NCBI GenBank assembly: GCA_015060385.1
Contig: SUYO01000007.1
Span: forward strand, 354 to 64,353
Length of the DNA stretch: 64,000 nt
Origin: Bacteroidales bacterium
GTDB lineage: Bacteria; Bacteroidota; Bacteroidia; Bacteroidales; UBA932
Direction of reading: 5' to 3'
Shown in pieces: positions 28,979-37,878 of the stretch. Both the position numbers and the translations under genes were made by a program. The notes beneath the pieces were generated by a model. The model saw only the letters and a program-made list of their open reading frames with translations, was not told the DNA's origin and searched no databases. Position 1 is the first letter of the stretch, and the number at the start of each line of letters is the position of its first letter.

Positions 28979-30493
28979 ATGGCAACAAGAATCAAAGGGG
29001 TAGTTTGCCCGGTGCTGATGGTGGTGCTGATGCTGTTGATGACAGCGGGGATAAGTAGTGCCCAGAAGCTTGACTCGACGGTGCGGATGGCGCTTGACAA
29101 GAAGTTGGCCGAGTATTTTGCCGCCATCGAACGTGAGGGTACTGATGTCCAGAAAGGGGAGTGCGACTTCCTGATAGAGACGTGTACGGATTCCCTTATG
29201 CGTCAACATGTTGCCCTTGCGATATATGACCACTACCGTGACTCCAAGGTTATGGGCTCGGAGGCTGTGGCCATACATGTCTTCGATAAATGGATTCTTC
29301 CGGGGAAGATAAGGATGCGCAGCGACGCGGAGATGATGGCTGCGCGTATTTTTGCCGAATTCAACCGTCAGTCTCTGATCGGAAGCAAGGCCCCGGAACT
29401 GACCCTCGAAAACCTTGAAGGAGAAAGTGTCACGATTTATGGAGATGAAGGTCCAAGGCGTTTAAGCATACTTTATTTCTATGACAGTTCGTGTGCTACC
29501 TGCAAGGTTCAGTCCATCCTGTTGAGACATCTTCTTCAGGATAAGGATTATCCTGTGGACCTATATGCTGTATATGCCTCAGATGATAAGGAGAAATGGC
29601 AGGACTATGTCGAAGAACAGCTTACCCTGGATACGCAGCAGGTCAGGACCAGTCATCTGTGGGACCCGGAAATCACCTCTGATTTCCAGAGGAAGTACGG
29701 AGTCATCCAGACTCCTCGGATGTTCCTGGTTTCACCAGACGGAATCATACTTGGAAGAGGACTGGATGTACAGGCACTTTCCATCATGCTGGACTCCATT
29801 TCAGGTGAAGTAGAAATGGAATATGGAAGTGAGGAATCTATCCAGCTTTATGATGGCATATTTTCAGGAGCTGATACTTCTGCAGATGATGTGGAGATGA
29901 TAGCAGAATATATAGCTGCAAGCACTCTGGCTAAAGGAGATACCCTGATGTTCAAGCAGATGACCGGTGATATGCTTTACTATCTGGCCTTGCAGAAGGG
30001 GGAAGGATTCAAGGAAGGATTGGCTTCTTTCATTGATGAGCAGATTCTTTCAAGACAGGATGTATGGAAATCTGCAGATGACTCTCTGAAAGTGATAGGA
30101 ATGGCCGGTATGTACCATGACCTCCTTTCGAGGTCGACTCCGGGAAAGCTGGTCCCTGATATGAAACTTCCGGGTGTCCTGCTGTCTATGAATAAGTCAA
30201 AGGACGGAAAATTTCGGGTAAGGAAGCTTCGTGGCACAGAAAACTATATCATGTTTGTAACAGAAGGATGTCATGTCTGTGCTGCGGAAAAGGAGGCTGC
30301 GCGGGAACTTGCAGACCGGAATCGAAAGGTAAGGATTCTTGTTGTCAATGTGGATGAAGTCCTTTCTGAGGATCCTGCCGTTGCTGGGCGTATGTTTGAC
30401 TCCTTCGACCTGTCCACACTTCCTTTCATTCTGAAAACCGATAGAAAAGGAAGGATTTCTAAAAGATATATGGTTGGTCTCTCTGCCGGATAA
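28979..30493 (+). CDS. Secreted protein with two thioredoxin-like domains
   Basis: Signal peptide; TlpA-like region with CATC (YFYDSSCATCKVQ) and a second CHVC motif (VTEGCHVCAAEKE). Confidence 0.75.
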   Translation: MATRIKGVVCPVLMVVLMLLMTAGISSAQKLDSTVRMALDKKLAEYFAAIEREGTDVQKGECDFLIETCTDSLMRQHVALAIYDHYRDSKVMGSEAVAIHVFDKWILPGKIRMRSDAEMMAARIFAEFNRQSLIGSKAPELTLENLEGESVTIYGDEGPRRLSILYFYDSSCATCKVQSILLRHLLQDKDYPVDLYAVYASDDKEKWQDYVEEQLTLDTQQVRTSHLWDPEITSDFQRKYGVIQTPRMFLVSPDGIILGRGLDVQALSIMLDSISGEVEMEYGSEESIQLYDGIFSGADTSADDVEMIAEYIAASTLAKGDTLMFKQMTGDMLYYLALQKGEGFKEGLASFIDEQILSRQDVWKSADDSLKVIGMAGMYHDLLSRSTPGKLVPDMKLPGVLLSMNKSKDGKFRVRKLRGTENYIMFVTEGCHVCAAEKEAARELADRNRKVRILVVNVDEVLSEDPAVAGRMFDSFDLSTLPFILKTDRKGRISKRYMVGLSAG

Positions 30494-30747
30494 AAAATCT
30501 GTATTCTGCTTTGGCACGATGGTTGGTTAAGGCATCCCGTACGAATTTTATTAGAGCAGATTCCCCATGAGAACATTTGTAGAGGATTATCTTCAGAACC
30601 CTGCCCTTGCTGTTGCTGCAGCCGTGAATGAAGCAGGAAGCCTCAGCTGGCCAGACAGCATCGATGACGAACTTGTCTATGAACAGATTTCAACACCTCA
30701 GTTCCGTCTTTACGAAGAATTGTTAGACTTTTCATATCTTTGTACCT

Positions 30748-31935
30748 ATGACAGGTATAATGATAGTGATAATGGTGGCAGCGGTGCTTCTGACGGCTCT
30801 GCTGACCTTTCTTATGGTGTCCCTGGTCTCAGCTAGAAAGGAGAAGGTAGACGCTGTACTTATTGAAACCTTGCGGGCACAGATGAGTGCCGACAGCGAA
30901 CGTGCCCTGAGGGAGCGTGAGGAAGATCTTGAGAAGCGGGCAAAATCACTTTTCGAGAATCTTTCTGCGGGTCTGGACAAAGATCTCAAGGGAATGAAGG
31001 ATGCGTTCGAACAGAACCGCAGGACCCATGTCGAGACCTCTCAGAGTCTTAAGGAAAATCTTGAAAATGCGGTCAGGAACCTGCGAGAGCAGACCTTGTC
31101 AATCGGTGACAAGGCGGATAATCTTGCAGAGGCTCTTAAAGGAAGGAACAAAGCCCAGGGCAATTGGGGAGAAGTGATCCTGGACAATCTCTTTACTTCT
31201 GAAGGACTCCGTGAAGGACGTGATTACGACAAGGAGGAGACTCTTCGTGACGAACATGGCAACATCATAAGGAATGAAGATACGGACAGAAGGATGCGTC
31301 CGGACTTCATTCTCCATTATCCTGACGGAAACGATATCGTCGTAGATTCAAAGGTCGTTCTGACCGCCATGTATGATTATTATTCCACCGATGATGAAGG
31401 CTTGAAGGCTGATGCCCTCGCCCGTAATCTCGCTGCCATGAAGGAACAGGTCCGCAGGCTTGCGAAGAAGGATTACAGCAGGTATCTCAGGCCTGGACAC
31501 CGCATGCTGGACTATGTAATAATGTTCGTGCCGGTCTATTCGGCGCTGCGTCTTGCATACGAAGCTGATAGGAATCTGTGGCACGATGCCTATGCACAGG
31601 GCGTTCTGATAACTACCGAGGAGACCCTCATGCCTTTCCTGAGGATGATAAGGATTGCATGGACAAGTCATGAGCAGGTGGCGAACCAGCAGCAGATAAT
31701 AGCGGCTGCTGAGATGATGCTCTCCCGCGTTTCAGATTTCTGTACGGCTCATGCAAAGATGGGGGAGAAGCTTGAGGATGCCCTGAAGTATTATGATGCC
31801 TGTGACAAGAAGCTAAGGGAGCGTGGCCAGAGTATAGTAGGAGCTGCCAACAAGCTGATAAGCTATGGTGTCCCGAAGAATCCTAAAAAGCCCCTCCCGC
31901 CTGAGGTCGGCATGGAGGAGCTTGAAGAGTCTTAG
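30748..31935 (+). CDS. rmuC: DNA recombination protein RmuC
   Basis: N-terminal TM, coiled coil, 'KAQGNWGEVILDNLFTSEGLREGRDY', 'RPDFILHYPDGNDIVVDSKVVLTAM'. Confidence 0.93.
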   Translation: MTGIMIVIMVAAVLLTALLTFLMVSLVSARKEKVDAVLIETLRAQMSADSERALREREEDLEKRAKSLFENLSAGLDKDLKGMKDAFEQNRRTHVETSQSLKENLENAVRNLREQTLSIGDKADNLAEALKGRNKAQGNWGEVILDNLFTSEGLREGRDYDKEETLRDEHGNIIRNEDTDRRMRPDFILHYPDGNDIVVDSKVVLTAMYDYYSTDDEGLKADALARNLAAMKEQVRRLAKKDYSRYLRPGHRMLDYVIMFVPVYSALRLAYEADRNLWHDAYAQGVLITTEETLMPFLRMIRIAWTSHEQVANQQQIIAAAEMMLSRVSDFCTAHAKMGEKLEDALKYYDACDKKLRERGQSIVGAANKLISYGVPKNPKKPLPPEVGMEELEES

Positions 31936-33263
31936 AATTCAGCAGCCTTTTCCATCTTGGCCCTTATCCTCTCCGTGCAGAGGTTACCGAGGCTTCCGAT
32001 GGATGTGTGATTAAGATCGGCCGGCGTCAGCTGGCCGTTTGTCTTTCCGGAGGCTCCCATGTAACGGAATCTTCCTTCATTGACCTCTATTCCTACTGTC
32101 CTGTAGGCATCGCGGAACGGCATTCCTTCGAGGGTCCTGCGGTTTACCTCTTCGACAGTGAACAGATAATCGTATATCGGAGCATCCAGAATGTTTTCCT
32201 TTACGATGATGTGCTGAAGCATGTAGTCCGCCATCATCAGACACTTGTGCATGAGTTCAAGGGCAGGGAAGAGTATGTCTTTCAGCAGCTGGAACTCGCG
32301 GTGGTAGCCGTGAGGCATGTTGCTGCAGAGCATGCTTATCTCATTCTCCACTGACATTATCCTGTTGCAGTTGCCCCTCATGATCTCCCATACGTCCGGA
32401 TTCTTCTTATGAGGCATGATGCTGGAGCCCGTGGTAAGCTCGTCAGGGAACCTTATGAATCCGTAGTTCGGGCTCATGTACATGCAGCAGTCTGCCGCAA
32501 ATTTGTTCAGCGTCAAGGCTACGGCGCCCATCGCTGAGGCGACTGCCCTTTCTGCCTTTCCGCGGCTGAGCTGCGCCGCGACCACGTTGTGGTCAAGGCT
32601 TGCGAAGCCGAGAAGGTCTGTGGTCATCTGGCGGTCGAGAGGGAACGAACTTCCGTATCCTGCGGCTGAGCCGAGAGGATTCTGATCTGTCACATTATAG
32701 GCTCCGCGGAGCATGTACATGTCGTTTGCAAGCGCCTCGGCATAGGCTCCGAACCAGAGACCGAAGGATGATGGCATCGCTACCTGACCGTGTGTATAGC
32801 CCGGAAGCAGCACATCCTTATGCTTTTCGCTGAGGCCCTGGAGGGTGCCGAAAAGGGTTAATAACTCTTCACGTATCTTGAGGACCTCGTCCTTGAGGAA
32901 AAGCTTGACATCGACCAGCACCTGGTCGTTGCGCGAGCGTCCTGAGTGTATCTTCTTTCCAAGGTCTCCAAGACGGCGTGTCAGCAGGAGCTCCACCTGT
33001 GAGTGGATGTCTTCCACGTCATCTTCCAGCACGAAGCTTCCTTCCTCTATCTCCACAAGAATCTCGTCCAGCGCTGCACTCAGCGTTGCCAGTTCCTCAG
33101 CCTCAAGCAGACCGATAGACTCCAGCATCCTGATATGCGCCTTTGAACCTTCCACATCATATTTCGCCAGACGCATGTCCAGAATCCTGTCATTGCCTAC
33201 CGTAAAGTCCTCAACCAGGTCAGTCGCCTGTGTTCCCTTGCTCCAAAGTGTACTCATACTCAA
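31932..33263 (-). CDS. argH: Argininosuccinate lyase
   Basis: HSGRSRNDQV; TGSSIMPHKKNPDVWE. Confidence 0.95.
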   Translation of the reverse strand: MSMSTLWSKGTQATDLVEDFTVGNDRILDMRLAKYDVEGSKAHIRMLESIGLLEAEELATLSAALDEILVEIEEGSFVLEDDVEDIHSQVELLLTRRLGDLGKKIHSGRSRNDQVLVDVKLFLKDEVLKIREELLTLFGTLQGLSEKHKDVLLPGYTHGQVAMPSSFGLWFGAYAEALANDMYMLRGAYNVTDQNPLGSAAGYGSSFPLDRQMTTDLLGFASLDHNVVAAQLSRGKAERAVASAMGAVALTLNKFAADCCMYMSPNYGFIRFPDELTTGSSIMPHKKNPDVWEIMRGNCNRIMSVENEISMLCSNMPHGYHREFQLLKDILFPALELMHKCLMMADYMLQHIIVKENILDAPIYDYLFTVEEVNRRTLEGMPFRDAYRTVGIEVNEGRFRYMGASGKTNGQLTPADLNHTSIGSLGNLCTERIRAKMEKAAEF

Positions 33264-33300
33264 TCTGTAGTTCCGAGACCATTAAATGGTCGTGGGAATC

Positions 33301-34527
33301 CTATAATAAATGTTCTATAAAGTTTATATACTGTTCTATTCCTTCTTCTATTTCTCTGACGAAGACAAACTCGTTGCGGCGATGCGAACGGGACGAATCT
33401 CCCGGACCCATCTTCACTGCATCGCAGCTTATCCTCATCCAGTCCGAGGTAGTAGGCGACGAGAACGTCTCTATTCCCAGCGCCTCTGCAGCGCGTTGCA
33501 GAGTAGAATCCTTGAAAGTCGCACTCGACCTGTTTGCCAGATTGCGCGCCTTCAGCTCGCTGGTGCATATGGACTGAAGCTCGGCCAGCAGCTCTTCATT
33601 AGTATACTGTTCGGTCGGCCTTATGTCGATCACGAAGTCACACCTGTCCGGAATTACGTTGTGGGCGGTTCCTGCGCTGATCTGCGTTACGTTGAGGTTG
33701 ACCTTTCCCATGCGCTCAGAAACCTTTCCGAATTCATGTGCGCGAAGCTTCGCTATGTCGTCCAGCGCCATGTAAAGTGCATTTACGCCTTCATTCCGTG
33801 CCGCATGTCCGCTCACCCCATGGGCGGTCGCATCGATGACCAGCAGCCCTCTTTCCGAGGTAGACACCCTCATTCCGGTAGGCTCGCCGATGATGGCAAA
33901 GTCAACCGGCGTGCATCCTTCGACCTCCTCGCCCCTTCGACATATGCGGCTTCCCCACAGACCCGTCATTCCGTTCCTTCCCGACCTCTCCTCCTCGCAG
34001 CTGAGTACCAGCAGCAGGTTCGGGCACTCTGACTTAAGATTGCCACGCTCCGCTCGCAATGACATGTTATTCCCATCGTCAGAACTTGCTATGTCATTAT
34101 GAGGAGGAATATGGTCCCGACGTGATAATCTCCTGTATGCTGCCAGCATGGAAACCACCGAAGCTCCGTCGTCATTGCTTCCCAGCCCCGCAACGATATC
34201 GTCTATGCCTGTCTCATCCCCCGTCATCCGGCCGATCACCTCTGCTGCGACATCGTAGTCGGGTTCATATGGATCGAATTCATAGCCCTCGCCCGGCGAG
34301 ACAGTATCGATATGGGCACATAACATCAGAACCGGCTTAGACGGGTCAGTGATGTGCTCGGCGACGATGTTGTTCCCGATGCGCTCATGTGCCAGACCGC
34401 GGGCCGTCATCCATTCAGATATATGACAGCAAACAGCATCCTCGCTGAACGACGGCGACGGAATCGCCACCATCTCTTTCAGCAGGTCTACAGCCTCAGC
34501 CGTCAGTCTATGAATTTCATTTCTCAT
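33301..34527 (-). CDS. M20-family peptidase, acetyl/succinyl-ornithine deacetylase-like
   Basis: CAHIDTVSPG, GLGSNDDGASV, SCEEERSG, GEPTGM motifs; in the arginine operon; contains an in-frame palindromic element. Confidence 0.85.
   Translation of the reverse strand: MRNEIHRLTAEAVDLLKEMVAIPSPSFSEDAVCCHISEWMTARGLAHERIGNNIVAEHITDPSKPVLMLCAHIDTVSPGEGYEFDPYEPDYDVAAEVIGRMTGDETGIDDIVAGLGSNDDGASVVSMLAAYRRLSRRDHIPPHNDIASSDDGNNMSLRAERGNLKSECPNLLLVLSCEEERSGRNGMTGLWGSRICRRGEEVEGCTPVDFAIIGEPTGMRVSTSERGLLVIDATAHGVSGHAARNEGVNALYMALDDIAKLRAHEFGKVSERMGKVNLNVTQISAGTAHNVIPDRCDFVIDIRPTEQYTNEELLAELQSICTSELKARNLANRSSATFKDSTLQRAAEALGIETFSSPTTSDWMRISCDAVKMGPGDSSRSHRRNEFVFVREIEEGIEQYINFIEHLL
34036..34065 (-). repeat. 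Palindromic element, family A copy inside the M20 peptidase gene
   Basis: Minus strand ATGTCATTGCGAGCGGAGCGTGGCAATCTT, translated in frame as MSLRAERGNLK; ATTGC/GCAAT stem. Confidence 0.7.
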
Positions 34528-34540
34528 ACTCGTTCCATTT

Positions 34541-34627
34541 CAAAAGCACAAATATGCCTTTTTTTTGTGCTTTTGAAGCTAAATATTGGGGTCAAAAGAA
34601 CAAATAAGCCTGTTTTTGTGCTTTTGA
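34541..34627. repeat. Two tandem near-identical hairpins between argB and the M20 gene
   Basis: CAAAAGCACAAATATGCC(T8)GTGCTTTTG then TCAAAAGAACAAATAAGCCTG(T5)GTGCTTTTGA. Confidence 0.65.
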
Positions 34628-34628
34628 T

Positions 34629-35492
34629 TTACTTCAATGTTGTTCCGACCGGACCGGAGAGGTTTCTTGCGTGCTTTATCACGACTCTGGCTACCCCGCT
34701 GTCGATCGCCTTGAATGAATTCGAAAGTTTAGGGATCATTCCGTCAGCGACACGACCTTCTGCCTTGAGGCTTGCGAACCTGGTCCTGTCGATTTCCGGT
34801 ATCACGCTCGAATCGTCGTCCTTGTCGTACAGAACTCCATCCTTCTCGAAACAATAGATCAGCTCAGTCTCATGCGTCAGCCTTCCGTCATCGCTGCAGT
34901 GTGTACATTCCTCGCAACGGCTGCACACTTCGCGAGGCGAACGATACCTGTAGTTCGCCATCGCGATGGCAACGGACGATGCTATGGTATCTGCATTTGT
35001 ATTCAGCAGATTGCCCTGCCCGTCGTGGTTGATTGCGTTGAACACCGGAACTATGCCCTTTTCAAGCAGCGAATATATGAATCCGGCATTCACGCTCTCA
35101 GCCGTCACATCCCCCACATAGCCGTAGTCCACCATCTCGCCGAGACTTTCCACATGGACAGGAGGCCTCTTCAAAGCCTTTATCGCGTTGCCGTCAGCCC
35201 CCGACAGACCGATAGCATTACACCCCTGCGCCTGAAGCAGGGCCACGATGTTCTTGTTGCACCATCCCGCATACACCATGGTCACGACCTTCAGCGCTTC
35301 TTCGTCAGTCACCCTGCGGCCTTCGACCATCTTCGGCACCATGCCCATCTCCTTCTGCATCTGACTCGCCATGACCCCGCCTCCATGCACCAGCACCTTC
35401 ATGCCCGGCATGGCTGCGAAATCCCTGACGAACTCCCTCAGAAGCCCGGGATTGTCCACCACATTTCCACCTATCTTTACTATTCTGATCAT
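34629..35492 (-). CDS. argB: Acetylglutamate kinase
   Basis: IVKIGGNVVDN, LVHGGGVMAS, LSGADGNAI. Confidence 0.93.
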   Translation of the reverse strand: MIRIVKIGGNVVDNPGLLREFVRDFAAMPGMKVLVHGGGVMASQMQKEMGMVPKMVEGRRVTDEEALKVVTMVYAGWCNKNIVALLQAQGCNAIGLSGADGNAIKALKRPPVHVESLGEMVDYGYVGDVTAESVNAGFIYSLLEKGIVPVFNAINHDGQGNLLNTNADTIASSVAIAMANYRYRSPREVCSRCEECTHCSDDGRLTHETELIYCFEKDGVLYDKDDDSSVIPEIDRTRFASLKAEGRVADGMIPKLSNSFKAIDSGVARVVIKHARNLSGPVGTTLK

Positions 35493-35528
35493 GTTGTCTT
35501 AACTGTCTGAATCTCAGTTGTTTATCTG

Positions 35529-35579
35529 ATTAGCCTGCCGCCCCGGGGTTGCAGGCTAATTGGGTAAATAGTTGATATT
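35529..35579 (+). repeat. Family B palindrome, copy 2
   Basis: ATTAGCCTGCCGCCCCGGGGTTGCAGGCTAAT plus flank TAAATAGTTGATAT; near-identical to 28469. Confidence 0.72.
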
Positions 35580-35586
35580 CAGGGTT

Positions 35587-36540
35587 TTAAAGCGATTTAA
35601 GGATTTCCTTCAGAACCGTCTGGGCAGATACGACGCGGTTGGCAGCCTCCGGGATGACTATCGACTGCGGACTTTCTATCACCTCGTCCGTCACGATCAT
35701 GTTCCTGCGGACCGGAAGGCAGTGCATGAAGTATGCATTGTTGGTAAGGGCCATCTTTTCGGCATCCACCGTCCAGTCGCGATCCGTGCAGAGGACCTTT
35801 CCGTAGTTGTCGCCGCTGTACGCAGACCAGTTCTTCGCATAGATGAAATCCGCCCCTTCGAAGGCCTTCCTCTGGTCATATTCGATGCGTGCGCGACCGG
35901 TGAATGCAGGGTCGAGCTCATATCCGCGCGGATGGGTTATCACGAATTCATAGCCGGTCATGTTCATGCCTTCGGCAAATGAATTCGGCACCGCCTGCGG
36001 CAGTGCTTTTGGGTGAGGAGCCCATGTCATCACGACCTTCGGCTTCTCTACCTTCTTGTATTCTTCGATTGTGATCAGGTCGGCGAATGTCTGGAGCGGG
36101 TGCCTTGTTGCAGCCTCCATGCTGAAGACAGGCTTGCCTGAATATTTGATGAACTGGTTGATGATCACTTCATTATAATCATCCTCCTTGCTCTCGAACT
36201 TTGCGAATGCACGTACTCCGATGACGTCACAGTAGCAACCCATCACAGGAATGGCCTCAAGAAGATGCTCCGGCTTGTCGCTGTCCATGATCACTCCACG
36301 TTCCGTCTCAAGCTTCCAGGCTCCCTGGTTCACATCAAGAACTATCACGTTCATTCCGAGGTTCATAGCAGCCTTCTGGGTGCTGAGCCTGGTGCGGAGG
36401 CTGGAGTTGAAGAAGATCATCAGGAGGGTCTTGTTCCTTCCCAGTTCCTGGTCTGCGAAGGGGTTCTCCTTTACATATCTTGCGGCCTCCAATGCGTTGG
36501 AGAGGTCGCCAAGCTGGGTTATGGATGTGAAATGTCTCAT
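35587..36540 (-). CDS. argF': N-acyl (acetyl/succinyl)-ornithine carbamoyltransferase
   Basis: MRHFTSITQLGD, FFNSSLRTRLSTQ, MTWAPHPKALPQAVPNSFAE, MHCLPVRRN; Bacteroidota transcarbamylase type. Confidence 0.88.
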   Translation of the reverse strand: MRHFTSITQLGDLSNALEAARYVKENPFADQELGRNKTLLMIFFNSSLRTRLSTQKAAMNLGMNVIVLDVNQGAWKLETERGVIMDSDKPEHLLEAIPVMGCYCDVIGVRAFAKFESKEDDYNEVIINQFIKYSGKPVFSMEAATRHPLQTFADLITIEEYKKVEKPKVVMTWAPHPKALPQAVPNSFAEGMNMTGYEFVITHPRGYELDPAFTGRARIEYDQRKAFEGADFIYAKNWSAYSGDNYGKVLCTDRDWTVDAEKMALTNNAYFMHCLPVRRNMIVTDEVIESPQSIVIPEAANRVVSAQTVLKEILKSL

Positions 36541-37661
36541 AATGTAAGTTCTTTCCATGCGTTTACGAATGACTCGGCTGTCTCCTGTGATACAGTGAGT
36601 GAAGGGAGAAGGCGGATAACCTGTGCTCCGGCAGCTCCTGTGAAGAAATGTCGTTCGAAGAGGAGCCTGTCTCGGAGTCCTAAATATTCATCCTTGAGCT
36701 CCATGCCTATCATAAGACCCTTTCCACGGTACTCCTTCAGGGCCTTGTCGCCTTCGAATGCACTTCGGAAGTACTCTCCGATCTTTGCCGCATTCTCGAC
36801 AAGATGCTCGTTCTCGATGATGTCCAGAACCGCAAGGGCTGCCGTACATGCGAGGTGGTTGCCTCCGAATGTGGTACCCAGCATTCCGTATGATGCCTTT
36901 ATTGACGGACTGATGAGCACGCCTCCTATAGGGAAACCGTTACCCATGCCCTTCGCCGTCGTGATGATGTCTGCACGCACTCCGCTGTGCTGGTGGGCGA
37001 AGAACTTTCCTGTACGTCCGTATCCCGACTGAATCTCGTCAAGGATAAGGACACAGCCGTATCTGTCGCAGAGTTCCCTCAGTCCGTGAAGGAAGCAGGA
37101 AGTCGGTTCATATATGCCTGCCACTCCCTGGATACCCTCGATGATCACTGCTGCAAAACCTCCTTTTGCAAGCTCAGTCTCGACTGCCTCTATGTCGTTC
37201 AGCGGGGCGAAGACTATGTTTTCCGTGGCATTGAACGGAGCCTGTATCTTCGGATTGTCAGTAGCTGCCACAGCTCCTGATGTCCTTCCGTGGAAGGCCT
37301 TGCGGAATGCAAGTACCTTGGCTTTTCCTGTGTGGAATGATGCTACCTTAAGTGCATTCTCATTGGCTTCCGCTCCGCTGTTGCAGAGGAAAAGATCATA
37401 GTCATCATAGCCGCAGACTCTTCCAAGTCGTGCCGCCAGATCCCTCTGTAGGGAATTCTGCACGGCATTCGAGTAGAATCCAAGCTTTCCGAGCTGTTCC
37501 TGTAGCATCTTTACATAATGCGGATGACAGTGTCCTACGGAGATCACAGCATGACCGCCGTAAAGGTCGGTGTAGACATTCCCGTCCTTATCCCATAATG
37601 TGGTGTTCAAGCCCTTTACCGGCTCGATATCCCACAACTTATATACTTCAAATAAATTCAT
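36537..37661 (-). CDS. argD: Acetylornithine/succinylornithine aminotransferase
   Basis: Class III aminotransferase: FLCNSGAEANENALK, LILDEIQSGYGRTGKFFAHQ. Confidence 0.93.
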   Translation of the reverse strand: MNLFEVYKLWDIEPVKGLNTTLWDKDGNVYTDLYGGHAVISVGHCHPHYVKMLQEQLGKLGFYSNAVQNSLQRDLAARLGRVCGYDDYDLFLCNSGAEANENALKVASFHTGKAKVLAFRKAFHGRTSGAVAATDNPKIQAPFNATENIVFAPLNDIEAVETELAKGGFAAVIIEGIQGVAGIYEPTSCFLHGLRELCDRYGCVLILDEIQSGYGRTGKFFAHQHSGVRADIITTAKGMGNGFPIGGVLISPSIKASYGMLGTTFGGNHLACTAALAVLDIIENEHLVENAAKIGEYFRSAFEGDKALKEYRGKGLMIGMELKDEYLGLRDRLLFERHFFTGAAGAQVIRLLPSLTVSQETAESFVNAWKELTL

Positions 37662-37730
37662 CCTAAATCTAGCGTTCTAAGGTCCTCGTCTGAACCTTAT
37701 GTTAAAAAGGAGGAGAATTTAGTACGGAAT

Positions 37731-37862
37731 TGGCATTTTGCCACCCCCGGCTAGGGTCGTGAGCGACCCGGAAAATGGTCCGGTGGACCTTTTCAGCGAG
37801 CAGCCTGCGGTAGCAGGATCGGCAAGGGGCCCACGGAGTGGGAGGGGGCCAATGGAGTACAA
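37731..37862. repeat. Multi-hairpin intergenic cluster between argC and argD (contains family C copy 1)
   Basis: TGGCATTTTGCCA; GGGTCG-TGAG-CGACCC; GGTCC-GGT-GGACC; CCTGC-GGTA-GCAGG; CCCAC-GGA-GTGGG followed by AGGGGGCCAATGGAGT. Confidence 0.6.
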
Positions 37863-37878
37863 ATCTCCGACTAAATAA

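Noticed and set aside
30567-30836. 89-aa ORF overlapping the start of rmuC
   Set aside because: No domain, no coding-like signal beyond an open frame, ends in Gly/Ser/Asp-rich out-of-frame rmuC sequence; does not share the DxLxW peptide pattern.
33961-33990. CCGTCATTCCGTTCC in the M20 gene as another family A copy
   Set aside because: It lacks the closing stem and CTY end and encodes the conserved SGRNGMTG motif.
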